Shown here: one piece after another, positions 28,592 to 37,868 of the stretch
Position numbering within the stretch: position 1 is the first letter of the stretch
How the letters are laid out: the number at the start of each line of letters is the position of its first letter
Assembly: GCA_025656675.1 (NCBI GenBank)
Contig: JAHXHN010000002.1
Span: forward strand, 248,001-312,000
Origin: Candidatus Thiodiazotropha sp. (ex Codakia rugifera)
GTDB taxonomy: Bacteria; Pseudomonadota; Gammaproteobacteria; Chromatiales; Chromatiaceae
DNA: 64,000 nucleotides
Direction: 5' to 3'
The notes under the pieces: generated by a model
What the model was told of the DNA's origin: nothing
What the model saw: the letters and a program-made list of their open reading frames with translations, nothing else
Databases searched by the model: none
Made by a program: the position numbers and the translations under genes

Positions 28592-29683
28592 ATGGGTTTC
28601 AAATGTGGTATCGTGGGACTGCCGAATGTCGGTAAATCAACGTTGTTCAATGCCTTGACCAAGGCGACAATTGCAGCAGAAAACTACCCTTTTTGCACCA
28701 TAGATCCCAATGTGGGTGTTGTGCCTCTGCCGGATCACCGACAGGATGTGATAGCCGCCATCGTCAATCCTCAAGCAGTCATTCCGACGAGTATGCAGTT
28801 TGTCGATATTGCCGGACTGGTTGCCGGTGCCTCCAAAGGCGAGGGCCTGGGCAATAAATTTCTGGCCAATATCCGTGAAACCGATGCGATAGCGCAAGTT
28901 GTACGCTGTTTCGAAGATAGTGATGTTGTCCATGTGGCCGGTCGGGTCGATCCCGCCAGTGATGTGGAGGTCATAAATACTGAACTCGGACTGGCCGATC
29001 TGGAATCGGTCGAGAAGGCCCTGGACAAGACAACCAGACAGGCCAAGACGGGCGACAAGAAGATGCTGGCACGTAAGGTTCTGCTGGAAAGTGTTAGGGA
29101 CCATTTAAACGCGGCTAAGCCGGCTCGCAGCATGGAACTCAGCGAAGACGATAGGGCTGAATTACGCGATCTGTTTCTGTTGACCGTCAAGCCGGTGTTC
29201 TATATCGCCAATGTCGCGGATGATGGATTCGAAAACAATCCCTATCTTGATGCCTTGTCCGCGCTGGCGGCCGAAGAGGGGGCGGAAGTGGTACCGGTCT
29301 GTGCTGCAATCGAAGCTGAGATTGTAGAGTTGGACGAAGACGAGAGAGAGGAGTTTCTGGCAGACATGGGACTGGAAGAGCCAGGCCTGAACCGGGTTGT
29401 ACGCGCTGGCTATAAACTGCTTGGTCTTGAAACCTACTTCACCGCTGGAGAGAAGGAGGTCAGGGCCTGGACGATTCCGGCCAATGCCACTGCGCCGCAA
29501 GCGGCAGGTGTCATCCACACTGATTTCGAGCGAGGTTTCATCCGTGCTGAGGTCGTAGCCTATGCGGATTTCGTCAGTTATAAAGGCGAGCAGGGTGCCC
29601 GTGAAGCCGGTAAGCTACGCTCCGAGGGGAAGGAGTATATCGTCAAGGATGGTGATGTCATCCACTTCCGATTCAATGTCTGA
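28592..29683 (+). CDS. ychF: Redox-regulated ATPase YchF (Obg family)
   Basis: 363 residues from ATG 28592, the same length as E. coli YchF; GGAGAGG is upstream. P-loop [14 protein letters not shown], switch region [17 protein letters not shown], the NVADDGFE motif replacing the NKxD of GTPases, and a C-terminal TGS domain. Binds ribosomes and prefers ATP. In E. coli it is next to pth; no pth here. Confidence 0.96.
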   Translation: MGFKCGIVGLPNVGKSTLFNALTKATIAAENYPFCTIDPNVGVVPLPDHRQDVIAAIVNPQAVIPTSMQFVDIAGLVAGASKGEGLGNKFLANIRETDAIAQVVRCFEDSDVVHVAGRVDPASDVEVINTELGLADLESVEKALDKTTRQAKTGDKKMLARKVLLESVRDHLNAAKPARSMELSEDDRAELRDLFLLTVKPVFYIANVADDGFENNPYLDALSALAAEEGAEVVPVCAAIEAEIVELDEDEREEFLADMGLEEPGLNRVVRAGYKLLGLETYFTAGEKEVRAWTIPANATAPQAAGVIHTDFERGFIRAEVVAYADFVSYKGEQGAREAGKLRSEGKEYIVKDGDVIHFRFNV

Positions 29684-29737
29684 TATTGACACCGGGTTGA
29701 GGCAACAGTATATTCCTCGCCCTTCACAACAGCTTCT

Positions 29738-29814
29738 GGCAAGGTAGCTCAGTTGGTTAGAGCACAGCACTCATAATGCTGGGGTCGGCAGTTCGAATCT
29801 GCCCCTTGCTACCA
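29738..29814 (+). tRNA. tRNA-Met (elongator), anticodon CAT
   Basis: 77 bases. Acceptor GGCAAGG pairs with CCTTGCT (one G-U), D arm GTAGCTCAGTTGG, anticodon stem CAGCA/TGCTG around CTCATAA with CAT at 29772-29774, T arm with GTTCGAATC, and encoded CCA. Sequence resembles E. coli metT rather than initiator tRNA, which has a mismatch at the acceptor end. Confidence 0.95.
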
Positions 29815-29836
29815 TAAAAACTGAAGATTTGCATCA

Positions 29837-29859
29837 AACCCGGCTCTGCCGGGTTTTTT
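29837..29859 (+). terminator. Terminator after tRNA-Met
   Basis: AACCCGGC-TCT-GCCGGGTT followed by a T run, 22 bases past the tRNA CCA end. Confidence 0.9.
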
Positions 29860-30109
29860 GTGTGTGAGCAGCAGGTGAAAATACTGCTGTTGATTGTAAT
29901 CCGCTCTGCTAGCGCTGAGTCGCATCTGCCTGGGTCTTTTTTCATAAGCATCATAACTAACAGTTTCTACAGTCACCCGGTCAGATATTCAGCAGGATCG
30001 ATCGATATTGATCCCATAGTTTCATTGTTCAACAGCGCTGACTAAGGGGGGGCGACTTCCTGAATATTGATGAGGTTGAATCTAACCCAGGGAATGCGAA
30101 ACTTGGGGC

Positions 30110-31528
30110 ATGAACTTTATCAATAGTTATGCTCGGTTACCTGAGCATTTTTACGCACACATCCAAACTGCCTCTGTTGCCAAGCCAGCATTGATTGCCT
30201 GGAATGAGGACTTGGCCGCACACCTCGGTCTGAATGATTTAGGTGCCGACAAAGCGAGCCTGGCGCGCATTTTCAGTGGTAGTGAACCTTTGCCCGGTGG
30301 CAAGACCATTGCCATGGCCTACGCGGGTCATCAGTTTGGCCACTTTGTGCCTCAGCTGGGTGATGGGCGGGCTGCCTTGTTGGGAGAGGTCGTCAGCCCT
30401 GCGGATGGAGGCCGTTACGATATTCAGCTCAAGGGGTCGGGACAGACGCCTTTTTCCCGCCGTGGCGATGGCAAATCATCACTGGGGCCGGTCATCCGCG
30501 AATACTTGCTCAGCGAAGCCATGCATAGGTTGGGTGTGCCGACTACACGGGCTCTCGCGGCAGTGAGTACAGGTGAGATGGTGATTCGGGAATCGGACGA
30601 ACCCGGTGGCGTATTGGCACGGGTGGCAGCCAGCCATATCCGTGTGGGCACCTTTCAATTCTTCGCCGCTCGGAATGATCGGGATGCACTGGCAGAACTT
30701 ACCCATTACGCCACTGCCCGGCATTATCCTGATGCCACAACGAAAGAACGTCCTGTGTTGGCTTTTTTCTCAAAAGTGGTCGAAGCCCAGGCCAAACTGG
30801 TTGCTCACTGGATGGCCCTTGGATTCATTCACGGTGTAATGAATACAGACAACATGGCCATCTCTGGCGAAACCCTGGATTATGGCCCATGCGCCTTTAT
30901 GGATGAGTTCCATATCGACAAGGTCTTCAGCGCCATCGATCAACACGGTCGCTATGCTTACGGCCAGCAGGCCAACATGGCACAATGGAACCTGGCCCGG
31001 TTAGCCGAATGCCTGATGATGCTGGAAGGCGAACAGGAGGACTACGAATCTGCACTGGAGCGGTTCCAACCGCATTTCGAAGCCCACTACTTCGCATTGA
31101 TGTGTGAAAAACTCGGGCTCGTCAGCCACAACAAAAGTCATGCCGAGCTGGTTACCGGTTGGCTGCAACACCTGCAGGATCATCAACTCGATTACAGTCT
31201 GAGCTTCCGGCAACTGGCCACGCGCTTGAACAAAAACGATCCACCCGTTTTTGGTGAGTTTGAAATCCGCTGGCAACGGTGTATCGACGAACAGCCAGGT
31301 GGTCGTCAAAGCGCAGCTCGGTTGATGGCATCGACCAATCCTGTTGTCATCCCTCGTAACCATCAGGTGGAGCGGGCTATTCAGGCTGCCTTTGAAGGTG
31401 ATTTCAGTGTGTTCAATGAACTGCAGCAGGTACTTGCAGAGCCTTTCACTGAGCAACCTGGGTTCGTACACTATTCTGAGCCACCCCTTGCTCACGAACG
31501 TATTGCAATGACCTTTTGCGGGACTTGA
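30110..31528 (+). CDS. selO: Protein adenylyltransferase SelO (YdiU/UPF0061)
   Basis: 472 residues. Pseudokinase fold with AYAGHQFGHFVPQLGDGRA, QLKGSGQTPFSRRGDGKS, and the metal-binding segment HGVMNTDNMAISGETLDYGP. SelO transfers AMP to target proteins in redox stress. The C-terminus has the family's conserved Cys (TFCGT). The last 130 bases recur in degenerate form at 33851-33980. Confidence 0.94.
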   Translation: MNFINSYARLPEHFYAHIQTASVAKPALIAWNEDLAAHLGLNDLGADKASLARIFSGSEPLPGGKTIAMAYAGHQFGHFVPQLGDGRAALLGEVVSPADGGRYDIQLKGSGQTPFSRRGDGKSSLGPVIREYLLSEAMHRLGVPTTRALAAVSTGEMVIRESDEPGGVLARVAASHIRVGTFQFFAARNDRDALAELTHYATARHYPDATTKERPVLAFFSKVVEAQAKLVAHWMALGFIHGVMNTDNMAISGETLDYGPCAFMDEFHIDKVFSAIDQHGRYAYGQQANMAQWNLARLAECLMMLEGEQEDYESALERFQPHFEAHYFALMCEKLGLVSHNKSHAELVTGWLQHLQDHQLDYSLSFRQLATRLNKNDPPVFGEFEIRWQRCIDEQPGGRQSAARLMASTNPVVIPRNHQVERAIQAAFEGDFSVFNELQQVLAEPFTEQPGFVHYSEPPLAHERIAMTFCGT

Positions 31529-31619
31529 CACCTTGCCGGGTTATTCAATGGATTTGTAGATCACCAAAATAACCAAAAGCAGATGTCCGGATTTCAGTGA
31601 TTCGGTCAGTTTGTGATGA

Positions 31620-32606
31620 TCAAGGTGGGGCTGCGGATGTGTTGCGAATACTACCTGGTGACACACCAAATACCCGTTTGAATGCTCTGCAGAATGCTGC
31701 TTCAGATTGATAGCCCAGGCGGTTGGCTAGCACTGACAGGGAGTCCGATGTTTCCAGAAGTTGTGCACGGGCAAGTTGCATGCGCCACTGGGTTAAATAA
31801 CGCATGGCTGAGTCGCCTACCATATCGGTAAATCTGGCCGAAAACCCCGAGCGTGACATACCCACCTCTTTGGCCAGCGAAGCCAGGGTCCAGTCTTTTT
31901 CAGGTTCGCGGTGGATAGCCGCTAGCGCCTTGCCGACATGCTTGTCACGCAAGGCGGCAAGCCAGCCCCGATTGGCGTCGGGTGCCGAGTCCAACCATGA
32001 CCGGATAGCCTGGATTATGAGGATATCGGCTAAATGTGTAATGACTGTTTCACCGCCTGGCCTCAGTTCCCTGGCTTCACGAGCAATAAAGCGGAGTGTA
32101 CTTTGCAGCCAGCTCCCCTCTTGATCGGCCCAGGTGTCAATCTGCAACACCTGGGGTAGCAACGCGATGAGTTGTTGTCCCGCAACATGATCAAACCGTA
32201 CCACGCCACAGGTCAGGTGGGTCAATTCACCATCACCACCATGACGCATAATCTCGTAGCGCTCGCTAACCCGCTCAACCGGTATGTCGAACAGCGGCAG
32301 GGTCTCATTGGTTGGCTTACTCCGGATACAATGTCCATTGCCATGGGGTACAAGCGCCAGACTGCCTTGTTGAAGCAGGTGTGGCTCTTCGCCTTCAACC
32401 TCAAGCCAACAATGCCCGGCGGTAACCACATGAAACATCATACGCCCCTCAAAGGGAGGCAGTTCTACGCCCCAGGGTGCCGTTAACTCGGACCGGCAGT
32501 AAAAGGTGCCGTTAAGCCGGAGCAGGTGAAGGGTTTCGCCAAGCGGGTCGGTGAAGTCGGGAATGTTTGTCTGGGTACGCAGCTTCATGATGCTTAAGTT
32601 TGGCAT
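31620..32606 (-). CDS. AraC-family transcriptional regulator with cupin sensor domain
   Basis: 328 residues. An N-terminal cupin-like domain (FEGRMMFHVVTAGHCWLEVEG) and a C-terminal pair of helix-turn-helix motifs (LASLAKEVGMSRSGFSARF; LSVLANRLGYQSEAAFCRAF). Typical of regulators located beside a single divergent oxidoreductase gene, which is the case here. ATGs at 32606 and 32588 are both possible; neither has a good ribosome site. A 10-bp inverted repeat lies in the shared promoter region. Confidence 0.88.
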   Translation of the reverse strand: MPNLSIMKLRTQTNIPDFTDPLGETLHLLRLNGTFYCRSELTAPWGVELPPFEGRMMFHVVTAGHCWLEVEGEEPHLLQQGSLALVPHGNGHCIRSKPTNETLPLFDIPVERVSERYEIMRHGGDGELTHLTCGVVRFDHVAGQQLIALLPQVLQIDTWADQEGSWLQSTLRFIAREARELRPGGETVITHLADILIIQAIRSWLDSAPDANRGWLAALRDKHVGKALAAIHREPEKDWTLASLAKEVGMSRSGFSARFTDMVGDSAMRYLTQWRMQLARAQLLETSDSLSVLANRLGYQSEAAFCRAFKRVFGVSPGSIRNTSAAPP

Positions 32607-32631
32607 TTATTTAACTTGATAGTCCATAACA

Positions 32632-32728
32632 ATGGACGAAGGGCAAAGAATTATAGACATACTGTGATAGTTAATCCGATTATTCTGCCCCATAGTTTAA
32701 GCGAACGACATGCAAATGCTTCGTCCAT
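32632..32728. promoter_or_regulatory. Candidate operator pair in the araC/nmrA divergent promoter
   Basis: ATGGACGAAG (32632-32641) and its exact reverse complement CTTCGTCCAT (32719-32728). They sit 26 and 33 bases from the two start codons, so the arrangement is nearly symmetric. Probably binding half-sites for the AraC-type regulator (inference). Confidence 0.5.
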
Positions 32729-32760
32729 ACCAAGATTAAACAGCACAGGAAATCGAAATC

Positions 32761-33606
32761 ATGAACATTTCACCCATTCTCATCATCGGTAAAAACGGTA
32801 AAACAGGCAGCCGGGTCAACAGGCGCCTACAAATGCTGGGTTATGACACCCGTCAAGTGTCCAGATCGACAACCCCGTCATTTGACTGGGAGAAACCACA
32901 GACATGGCGATCGGTCATCGATGGCTGTGCTTCAGCCTATGTGACCTACCAGCCTGATCTCGCAGTACCCCATGCGGAACCGGCCATTAGAGCGTTTGTG
33001 CGCATCGCCCGCGAAGTCGGATTGAAACACATCGTTCTGCTTTCGGGTCGTGGTGAAGCCGGTGCACAACGCGTGGAGGAGGTACTCAAAAGCAGTGGTA
33101 TTGCATGGAATATTGTCAGAGCCAGCTGGTTTTGCCAGAACTTCAGTGAAAGTTTCATGTTGGACGATATCCTGGCTGGCGAGCTGGTGTTACCTGCGGA
33201 AGAGACACTTGAACCGTTTATCGATGCTGATGATATCGCTGAAGTTGCCGTTGCTGCTTTAACCGATCCCGGCCACCGTAACAAACTGTTCGAAGTCACC
33301 GGCCCTCGTGCACTGACTTTCGCCCAATGCATGAGGGAAATTTCCGAGGCACTGGGTCGGCCAGTGAAATACAGCACTGTTCCAATCGATGTATACATTG
33401 ATACTTTACGCAAACAGGGCGTACCGGAAGCTATGCAGTGGTTGTTACGCGAGTTGTTCACTGTTGTCTTTGACGGCAGGAACAGCCAGGTGATGTCCGG
33501 TGTTGAAGAAGCACTTGGTCGACCGGCGACAGACTTCAGCACCTATGTGCAGAAATCAATTGAATCGGGTGTTTGGGATGCTGGGCTACAGAAGGAATCG
33601 GCCTGA
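32761..33606 (+). CDS. NmrA-like NAD(P)-binding oxidoreductase
   Basis: 281 residues. The Rossmann motif is LIIGKNGKTGSRV; the protein lacks the YxxxK of short-chain dehydrogenases and follows the NmrA/ergot-alkaloid AgnL4-like subgroup (HIVLLSGRGEAGA, PFIDADDIAEVAV). Substrate unknown; some relatives act as NADP sensors, others as reductases. Divergent AraC regulator suggests inducible expression. AGGAAAT precedes the ATG. Confidence 0.85.
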   Translation: MNISPILIIGKNGKTGSRVNRRLQMLGYDTRQVSRSTTPSFDWEKPQTWRSVIDGCASAYVTYQPDLAVPHAEPAIRAFVRIAREVGLKHIVLLSGRGEAGAQRVEEVLKSSGIAWNIVRASWFCQNFSESFMLDDILAGELVLPAEETLEPFIDADDIAEVAVAALTDPGHRNKLFEVTGPRALTFAQCMREISEALGRPVKYSTVPIDVYIDTLRKQGVPEAMQWLLRELFTVVFDGRNSQVMSGVEEALGRPATDFSTYVQKSIESGVWDAGLQKESA

Positions 33607-33850
33607 TGGCTTCATCGATTGTAATGGTTCTACATAGACCGCTGTACTCAGCAGCGGTCTTATCGCCGGGACTTATCTTGCCTATCTGGTATTTACCATC
33701 TACACATCAGCTGAACATAGCCTACTAAGTTGCCGGGTCAATGTGATATGAACGGAATAGTATTTATTTACAGCGGTGAGTTATCGGGTGAAGTGGCTCA
33801 TTTGACTGGCCACCTGGTTTGTTATCAATCAACCAGATATTGTTCAGGTT

Positions 33851-33980
33851 GATTTCAACGATTCCAATGAACGCCAGCAGGTACTTGCCGAGCCTTTCGC
33901 TGAACAACCGGGTCTCGTATACTATCCGGAGCCACCCCTTGCTCATGGATGAGTTGCAATGACATTTTGCGGGACATGAC
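33851..33980 (+). pseudogene. Degenerate duplicate of the selO 3' end
   Basis: Aligns without gaps to 31401-31530, the last 130 bases of selO, at roughly three of four positions. Read in the selO frame it gives EPFAEQPG ... EPPLAHG, an in-frame TGA at 33950-33952 where selO has an Arg codon, then VAMTFCGT and the same terminal stop. Nothing else of selO is present. The rest of the 33607-34007 gap has no gene. Confidence 0.8.
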
Positions 33981-34007
33981 ACGATGAGCTCGCTTGATTA
34001 ATTTCCA

Positions 34008-34619
34008 ATGACCACTTCTTCTGCCGAATCTTTATCTGTAACTGTAGACACTGAGGTTACCGTTCCCGGTCGGGTTCCCGGAAACAGTGGTATGTGGGTA
34101 GGCATATTCTGTGTGCTGGTTGAATTTTTTCTGTTATTTAACGTCTATTTCATCGCTAAAGCACATAATCCAGAGGCTTTTTTTATTGGCCCGGATAAGC
34201 TGGCCACTATTGCAGGCACTGCGATAACCCTATTATTACTCACGAGTGGTTATTGTATGGTGAAAGCAGTGAGTGCCATTCGCAGTGATCAACGCAAAGC
34301 CTCATTACGCTGGACTATCATGGCAATATTCCTGGGCTTCGGCTATCCGATTGTGAAGTATTTTGAAATTCGCTGGAATGTTGCCCATGGCATTCATGGA
34401 GAGACAGGGGTTTTCTATACAGTCTACTACTACCTGACACTAACTCACTTGGTTCATGTCACTTGGGGCTTGATGGGTTTAATCTGGATTGCACTACGTA
34501 CCGGAGTAGGCGCCTATTCATCGCAAAATCACAGTGGTCTGGAAGCCGCAGCACTCTACTGGCATACAACCGATATTATTTGGCTTGTGATTTTCCCCTT
34601 TTTCTACATTCTGAGATAG
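34008..34619 (+). CDS. NorE-like heme-copper oxidase subunit III family protein
   Basis: 203 residues with five membrane segments. After a hydrophilic N-terminus come GMWVGIFCVLVEFFLLFNVYF, TLTHLVHVTWGLMGLIW and the closing WHTTDIIWLVIFPFFYIL, which match cytochrome oxidase subunit III / NorE. NorE accompanies nitric-oxide reductase and boosts its activity, but is not a catalytic part. norC and norB are not next to it. A small membrane protein follows ten bases after the stop. Confidence 0.82.
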   Translation: MTTSSAESLSVTVDTEVTVPGRVPGNSGMWVGIFCVLVEFFLLFNVYFIAKAHNPEAFFIGPDKLATIAGTAITLLLLTSGYCMVKAVSAIRSDQRKASLRWTIMAIFLGFGYPIVKYFEIRWNVAHGIHGETGVFYTVYYYLTLTHLVHVTWGLMGLIWIALRTGVGAYSSQNHSGLEAAALYWHTTDIIWLVIFPFFYILR

Positions 34620-34629
34620 CGGGTAAATC

Positions 34630-34911
34630 ATGATCGGACATACAGAAAGAATCTGGTTGATGCTAATCGGTTTAACCTTACTTGGGGCATTGTTGGGAGA
34701 AAAAGGTCATGCCGGATGGTTACTCACATTGACGGTAGCCATTCTCTTAGTCTTAAAAGGCGGTATTGTGGTTGACCACTACATGGAAATGCGATCTGCC
34801 AATCAGCGTATACGCAATATTCTGCGCTTGTTCGTCGTGCTGATACCGATTCTGGTGATATTCGTCCATAACTGGGGTGAGGATATACGACGATTGACCA
34901 CCCTAAATTGA
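34630..34911 (+). CDS. NorF-like / cytochrome oxidase subunit IV-type small membrane protein
   Basis: 93 residues with three membrane segments (IWLMLIGLTLLGALLG; WLLTLTVAILLVLKGGIVVDHYMEM; LFVVLIPILVIFV). The K-G-x-x-V-x-x-x-x-M-E pattern in the second helix is that of the prokaryotic subunit IV / NorF family. Its position right after the NorE-like gene supports that. It probably stabilises the same respiratory complex. Confidence 0.75.
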   Translation: MIGHTERIWLMLIGLTLLGALLGEKGHAGWLLTLTVAILLVLKGGIVVDHYMEMRSANQRIRNILRLFVVLIPILVIFVHNWGEDIRRLTTLN

Positions 34912-35267
34912 ATTAAACGGAAAAAGTGTCGCAAAACCATTTTTCAAGCTGATTCAAGTAAAATCAAGTTATCGTTTTCTAACTCTCACCGAGTGACTAC
35001 ATGCGCTTAAGCGCTACCTGTGAGCCACATGCCAGTTTAACTCGCAGTCTAAAGTTGTCTGCTGCTCGATACGCTTATAGGCCTGCTTTTACCCTTCTAG
35101 GGCAGAAACTTGTAATTTCTAAAAGGTGTTTTTACCCCGAGCTCAATGATCCGTTACCATCACTGATTAGATCGGAAAGGGATTTGATTTTGAAACAGTG
35201 AGTAATCTGGAAGTGCGGTTTAAATCGCTTATTGGGTGATTCGCTTGGAATTACCTTATTTTTTTAC
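34912..35267. other. Intergenic region
   Basis: 356 bases between the norF-like gene and the convergent unknown gene. A 66-codon frame at 35001 lacks any family likeness. I see no RNA or terminator of note. Confidence 0.5.
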
Positions 35268-36182
35268 TCACGAATTGTTCGGATTACTCCAGACAAGTTG
35301 GATCAGGGTGCTGCGTCTTATCTCTGTGAGCCTGTCCCCGAACTCCTGAATATTGGCATCAAGCAGATCTGCCAATTCAAGTTTGCCTTCCCTTGCCGTC
35401 GCGAGTTCCAGCCGCTTTTCTCGCAGTTTATCGATGCTGTGGCTGTCCCTGATAAGTGCGAGAGAAATGATCGAAGTATTATTCTGACTTGCAGCTTGTT
35501 CTGCTAGCAGGTTGCTCTGCTGAAGGATCAGCTTGTCCAGATCGTAGATCTCATCATTGAGATTACCAATGACCTCCAGCTGTTCATCCCATATTGCAAA
35601 CAGATTGTCGACACCCTCTTCAACCCAGTTCTGAATCTCCTGCAGGTGTTGCTCTTTGAGCATCTGCATCACATGGATCGAGTCGGGCATACAGAGTATA
35701 TGTTCGAATACGTCTATCCAGCCCTCTTGGCGATAGTTGAACAGCTTGTTCATGTAGTGCAGCAGCAGGCCAATGGATTCACTGTAATCGTAACCGGTAT
35801 AGGTCTGGCTTACCGTCTCAAGAATATCCGCAAAGTTGACTGCTGTACCGGTGAATGCCCTATCGTCCTCTACACGAATTCCCATTGCATAGATCCGTGT
35901 CAAACGGTTGAGCATGCGGATATAACCGTCATCTTTGATTTGACTTTTTCCTGAGCGGATAAAACCGGATACCTCTGTCAGCATCTCCCGCAACTGGTCA
36001 ATATCTATATTGCTGTTTTGCTGGGTAAGGGTCGATTCCAGGTGGTCGAAGTACTGTTTGATGATGTGACAGGACTCCTCCTGAGCCAATTCAGGAAGCT
36101 GATCGACGCTCTCGATCCTGAAGGGTATTTCCCCCCCATCGAGTGCGACTGCTGTGCTGTAATCCTGATACTGTTTGCTCAT
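35268..36182 (-). CDS. Unknown cytoplasmic protein with C-terminal coiled coil
   Basis: 304 residues, acidic, without signal peptide or membrane segments. The first 180 residues are mostly helical (SCHIIKQYFDHLEST; LLHYMNKLFNYRQEGWIDVF); from about 185 to the end heptad-like helices (LDKLILQQSNLLAEQAA; KLREKRLELATAREGKLELADLL) suggest a coiled coil. I recognise no domain. It is a single-gene unit between the NorEF-like genes and amt. Confidence 0.7.
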   Translation of the reverse strand: MSKQYQDYSTAVALDGGEIPFRIESVDQLPELAQEESCHIIKQYFDHLESTLTQQNSNIDIDQLREMLTEVSGFIRSGKSQIKDDGYIRMLNRLTRIYAMGIRVEDDRAFTGTAVNFADILETVSQTYTGYDYSESIGLLLHYMNKLFNYRQEGWIDVFEHILCMPDSIHVMQMLKEQHLQEIQNWVEEGVDNLFAIWDEQLEVIGNLNDEIYDLDKLILQQSNLLAEQAASQNNTSIISLALIRDSHSIDKLREKRLELATAREGKLELADLLDANIQEFGDRLTEIRRSTLIQLVWSNPNNS

Positions 36183-36341
36183 TTGATAGCCGTGATTGGA
36201 ACAACCTGTTAAGGGTTATGTACATTATATTAACGATTTCTTATATATCAAGTCATTTCGTACTGAAATTTGACCGTAATATATCTATCTTGTGAAATCT
36301 ATCGGCTGTCAGATCAATAACTTGAGTCATTCTGGAGGGGT

Positions 36342-36357
36342 AGTTACAGGTGTAACT
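36342..36357. promoter_or_regulatory. Palindrome upstream of amt
   Basis: AGTTAC-AGGT-GTAACT, a perfect 6-bp inverted repeat about 105 bases before the amt ATG. It has operator-like size. No sigma-54 GG-N10-GC element was found nearby. Confidence 0.35.
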
Positions 36358-36463
36358 GACTGATATTAATAAAGTAAGTATTTTTCCTCCGTTTCACTAT
36401 AGAATGTGCCGTTTATTTTATTGTCCGCAGGTTGTCAATTCCGGTCTTTGATAAGGGGTAATC

Positions 36464-37780
36464 ATGAATTTCTGCAAAATTACAAGCCTAAGCAGGTGGC
36501 TATTGCTAGGTACCGTGTTATTACCCGGTATCTGCCTTGCGGACGAGCCGACACTCAATAGTGCGAATACCGGCTGGATCATGGCATCAACCGCGCTGGT
36601 CCTATTCATGACTTTGCCTGGCCTGGCCATGTTTTACGGTGGACTGGTGCGGGCAAAGAATGTCCTTTCTGTGCTGATGCAGTGTTTCGCCATTGCAGGC
36701 ATGGTTTCGATTCTGTGGCTGATTGCGGGATACAGTTTGGCTTTTGGAGAAGGAAATGCCTGGCTGGGTGACTTCAGCAAGGTGCTGATGGCAGGTATTG
36801 GTAAAGATACCCTGTCCGGGGATATTCCTGAATCGCTGTTCATGCTGTTTCAGATGACGTTTGCAATAATCACACCGGCACTGATAGTAGGTGGTTTTGC
36901 CGAACGTATGCGTTTTTCCGCCATGCTGTTGTTCAGTGCAATCTGGCTGATGGTGGTCTATGTGCCGGTGACCCACTGGGTATGGGGCGGCGGCTGGCTG
37001 GGTGAAATGGGACTGTATGATTTTGCCGGGGGGACTGTAGTCCATATCACCGCGGGTGTTGCGGCATTGGTTGCAGCGATGGTGATGGGGCCACGGCGCG
37101 GTTTTGGTACCTCTTCCATGATGCCGCATAACATGACGATGACCATCACTGGAGCGGGCATGCTGTGGGTTGGATGGTTTGGTTTCAACGGTGGCAGTGC
37201 ATTAGCTGCAGACGGCAATGCATCGATGGCCATGTTGGTGACCCATATTTCTGCCGCAACCGGGGCTATGACATGGCTGGTACGTGAGTGGATCAAGTTC
37301 GGTAAGCCCAGTGCTCTGGGTGCAGTGACCGGTATGGTTGCGGGTCTGGGTACAATTACTCCAGCATCCGGCTTCGTAGGTCCTGCAGGTGCTTTGGTGA
37401 TCGGCCTGTTGGCGGGCATCGTCTGTTTCTCTGCCACAAACTACTTGAAACAGGTGTTGAAGATTGATGATTCCCTGGATGTGTTTCCTGTCCATGGCGT
37501 GGGCGGCATCCTGGGGACGTTGCTGGCAGGCATCTTCTCTTCGACTTCTCTGGGCCTTTTTTCAGGGTATGGTTTTGCAGAGGGGATCGATACCATGGGG
37601 GGGCAGCTGTATGTCCAGTTTATCGGTGTCATAGCAACCATAGCGTTTACGGCTGTAGCAACCTTTGCGATCCTCAAACTTGTCGATCTGTTGTTGGGAT
37701 TGAGGGTTAACCATGAGCAGGAGATCGAGGGCTTGGATATCGTGCTGCACGAAGAGCGCGGCTATAACGAAATCACATGA
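36464..37780 (+). CDS. amt: Ammonium transporter (Amt/MEP/Rh family)
   Basis: 438 residues, signal peptide (LLLGTVLLPGICLA) then 11 membrane segments. Conserved AMFYGGLVRAKNVLS, the first pore histidine in GGTVVHITAGVAAL and the second in VFPVHGVGGILGTLLAG. Moves ammonium across the inner membrane. The usual partner glnK is not upstream or downstream. AAGGGGT precedes the ATG. Confidence 0.95.
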   Translation: MNFCKITSLSRWLLLGTVLLPGICLADEPTLNSANTGWIMASTALVLFMTLPGLAMFYGGLVRAKNVLSVLMQCFAIAGMVSILWLIAGYSLAFGEGNAWLGDFSKVLMAGIGKDTLSGDIPESLFMLFQMTFAIITPALIVGGFAERMRFSAMLLFSAIWLMVVYVPVTHWVWGGGWLGEMGLYDFAGGTVVHITAGVAALVAAMVMGPRRGFGTSSMMPHNMTMTITGAGMLWVGWFGFNGGSALAADGNASMAMLVTHISAATGAMTWLVREWIKFGKPSALGAVTGMVAGLGTITPASGFVGPAGALVIGLLAGIVCFSATNYLKQVLKIDDSLDVFPVHGVGGILGTLLAGIFSSTSLGLFSGYGFAEGIDTMGGQLYVQFIGVIATIAFTAVATFAILKLVDLLLGLRVNHEQEIEGLDIVLHEERGYNEIT

Positions 37781-37868
37781 CAGGCAGCCCACTAAGTAGT
37801 TAATTCTGCATTAGAGGGGAATCGATCCTAGGGCCTGGTACGCCTTAAACCCTTATCTTTAAGGGGTA

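Noticed and set aside
33950..33952. In-frame TGA in the selO tail copy as a possible selenocysteine codon.
   Set aside because: It aligns with an Arg codon of selO, not with the C-terminal Cys, and only the last 130 bases of the gene are present.
36183..36463. Sigma-54 promoter for amt.
   Set aside because: No GG-N10-GC element at suitable distance.
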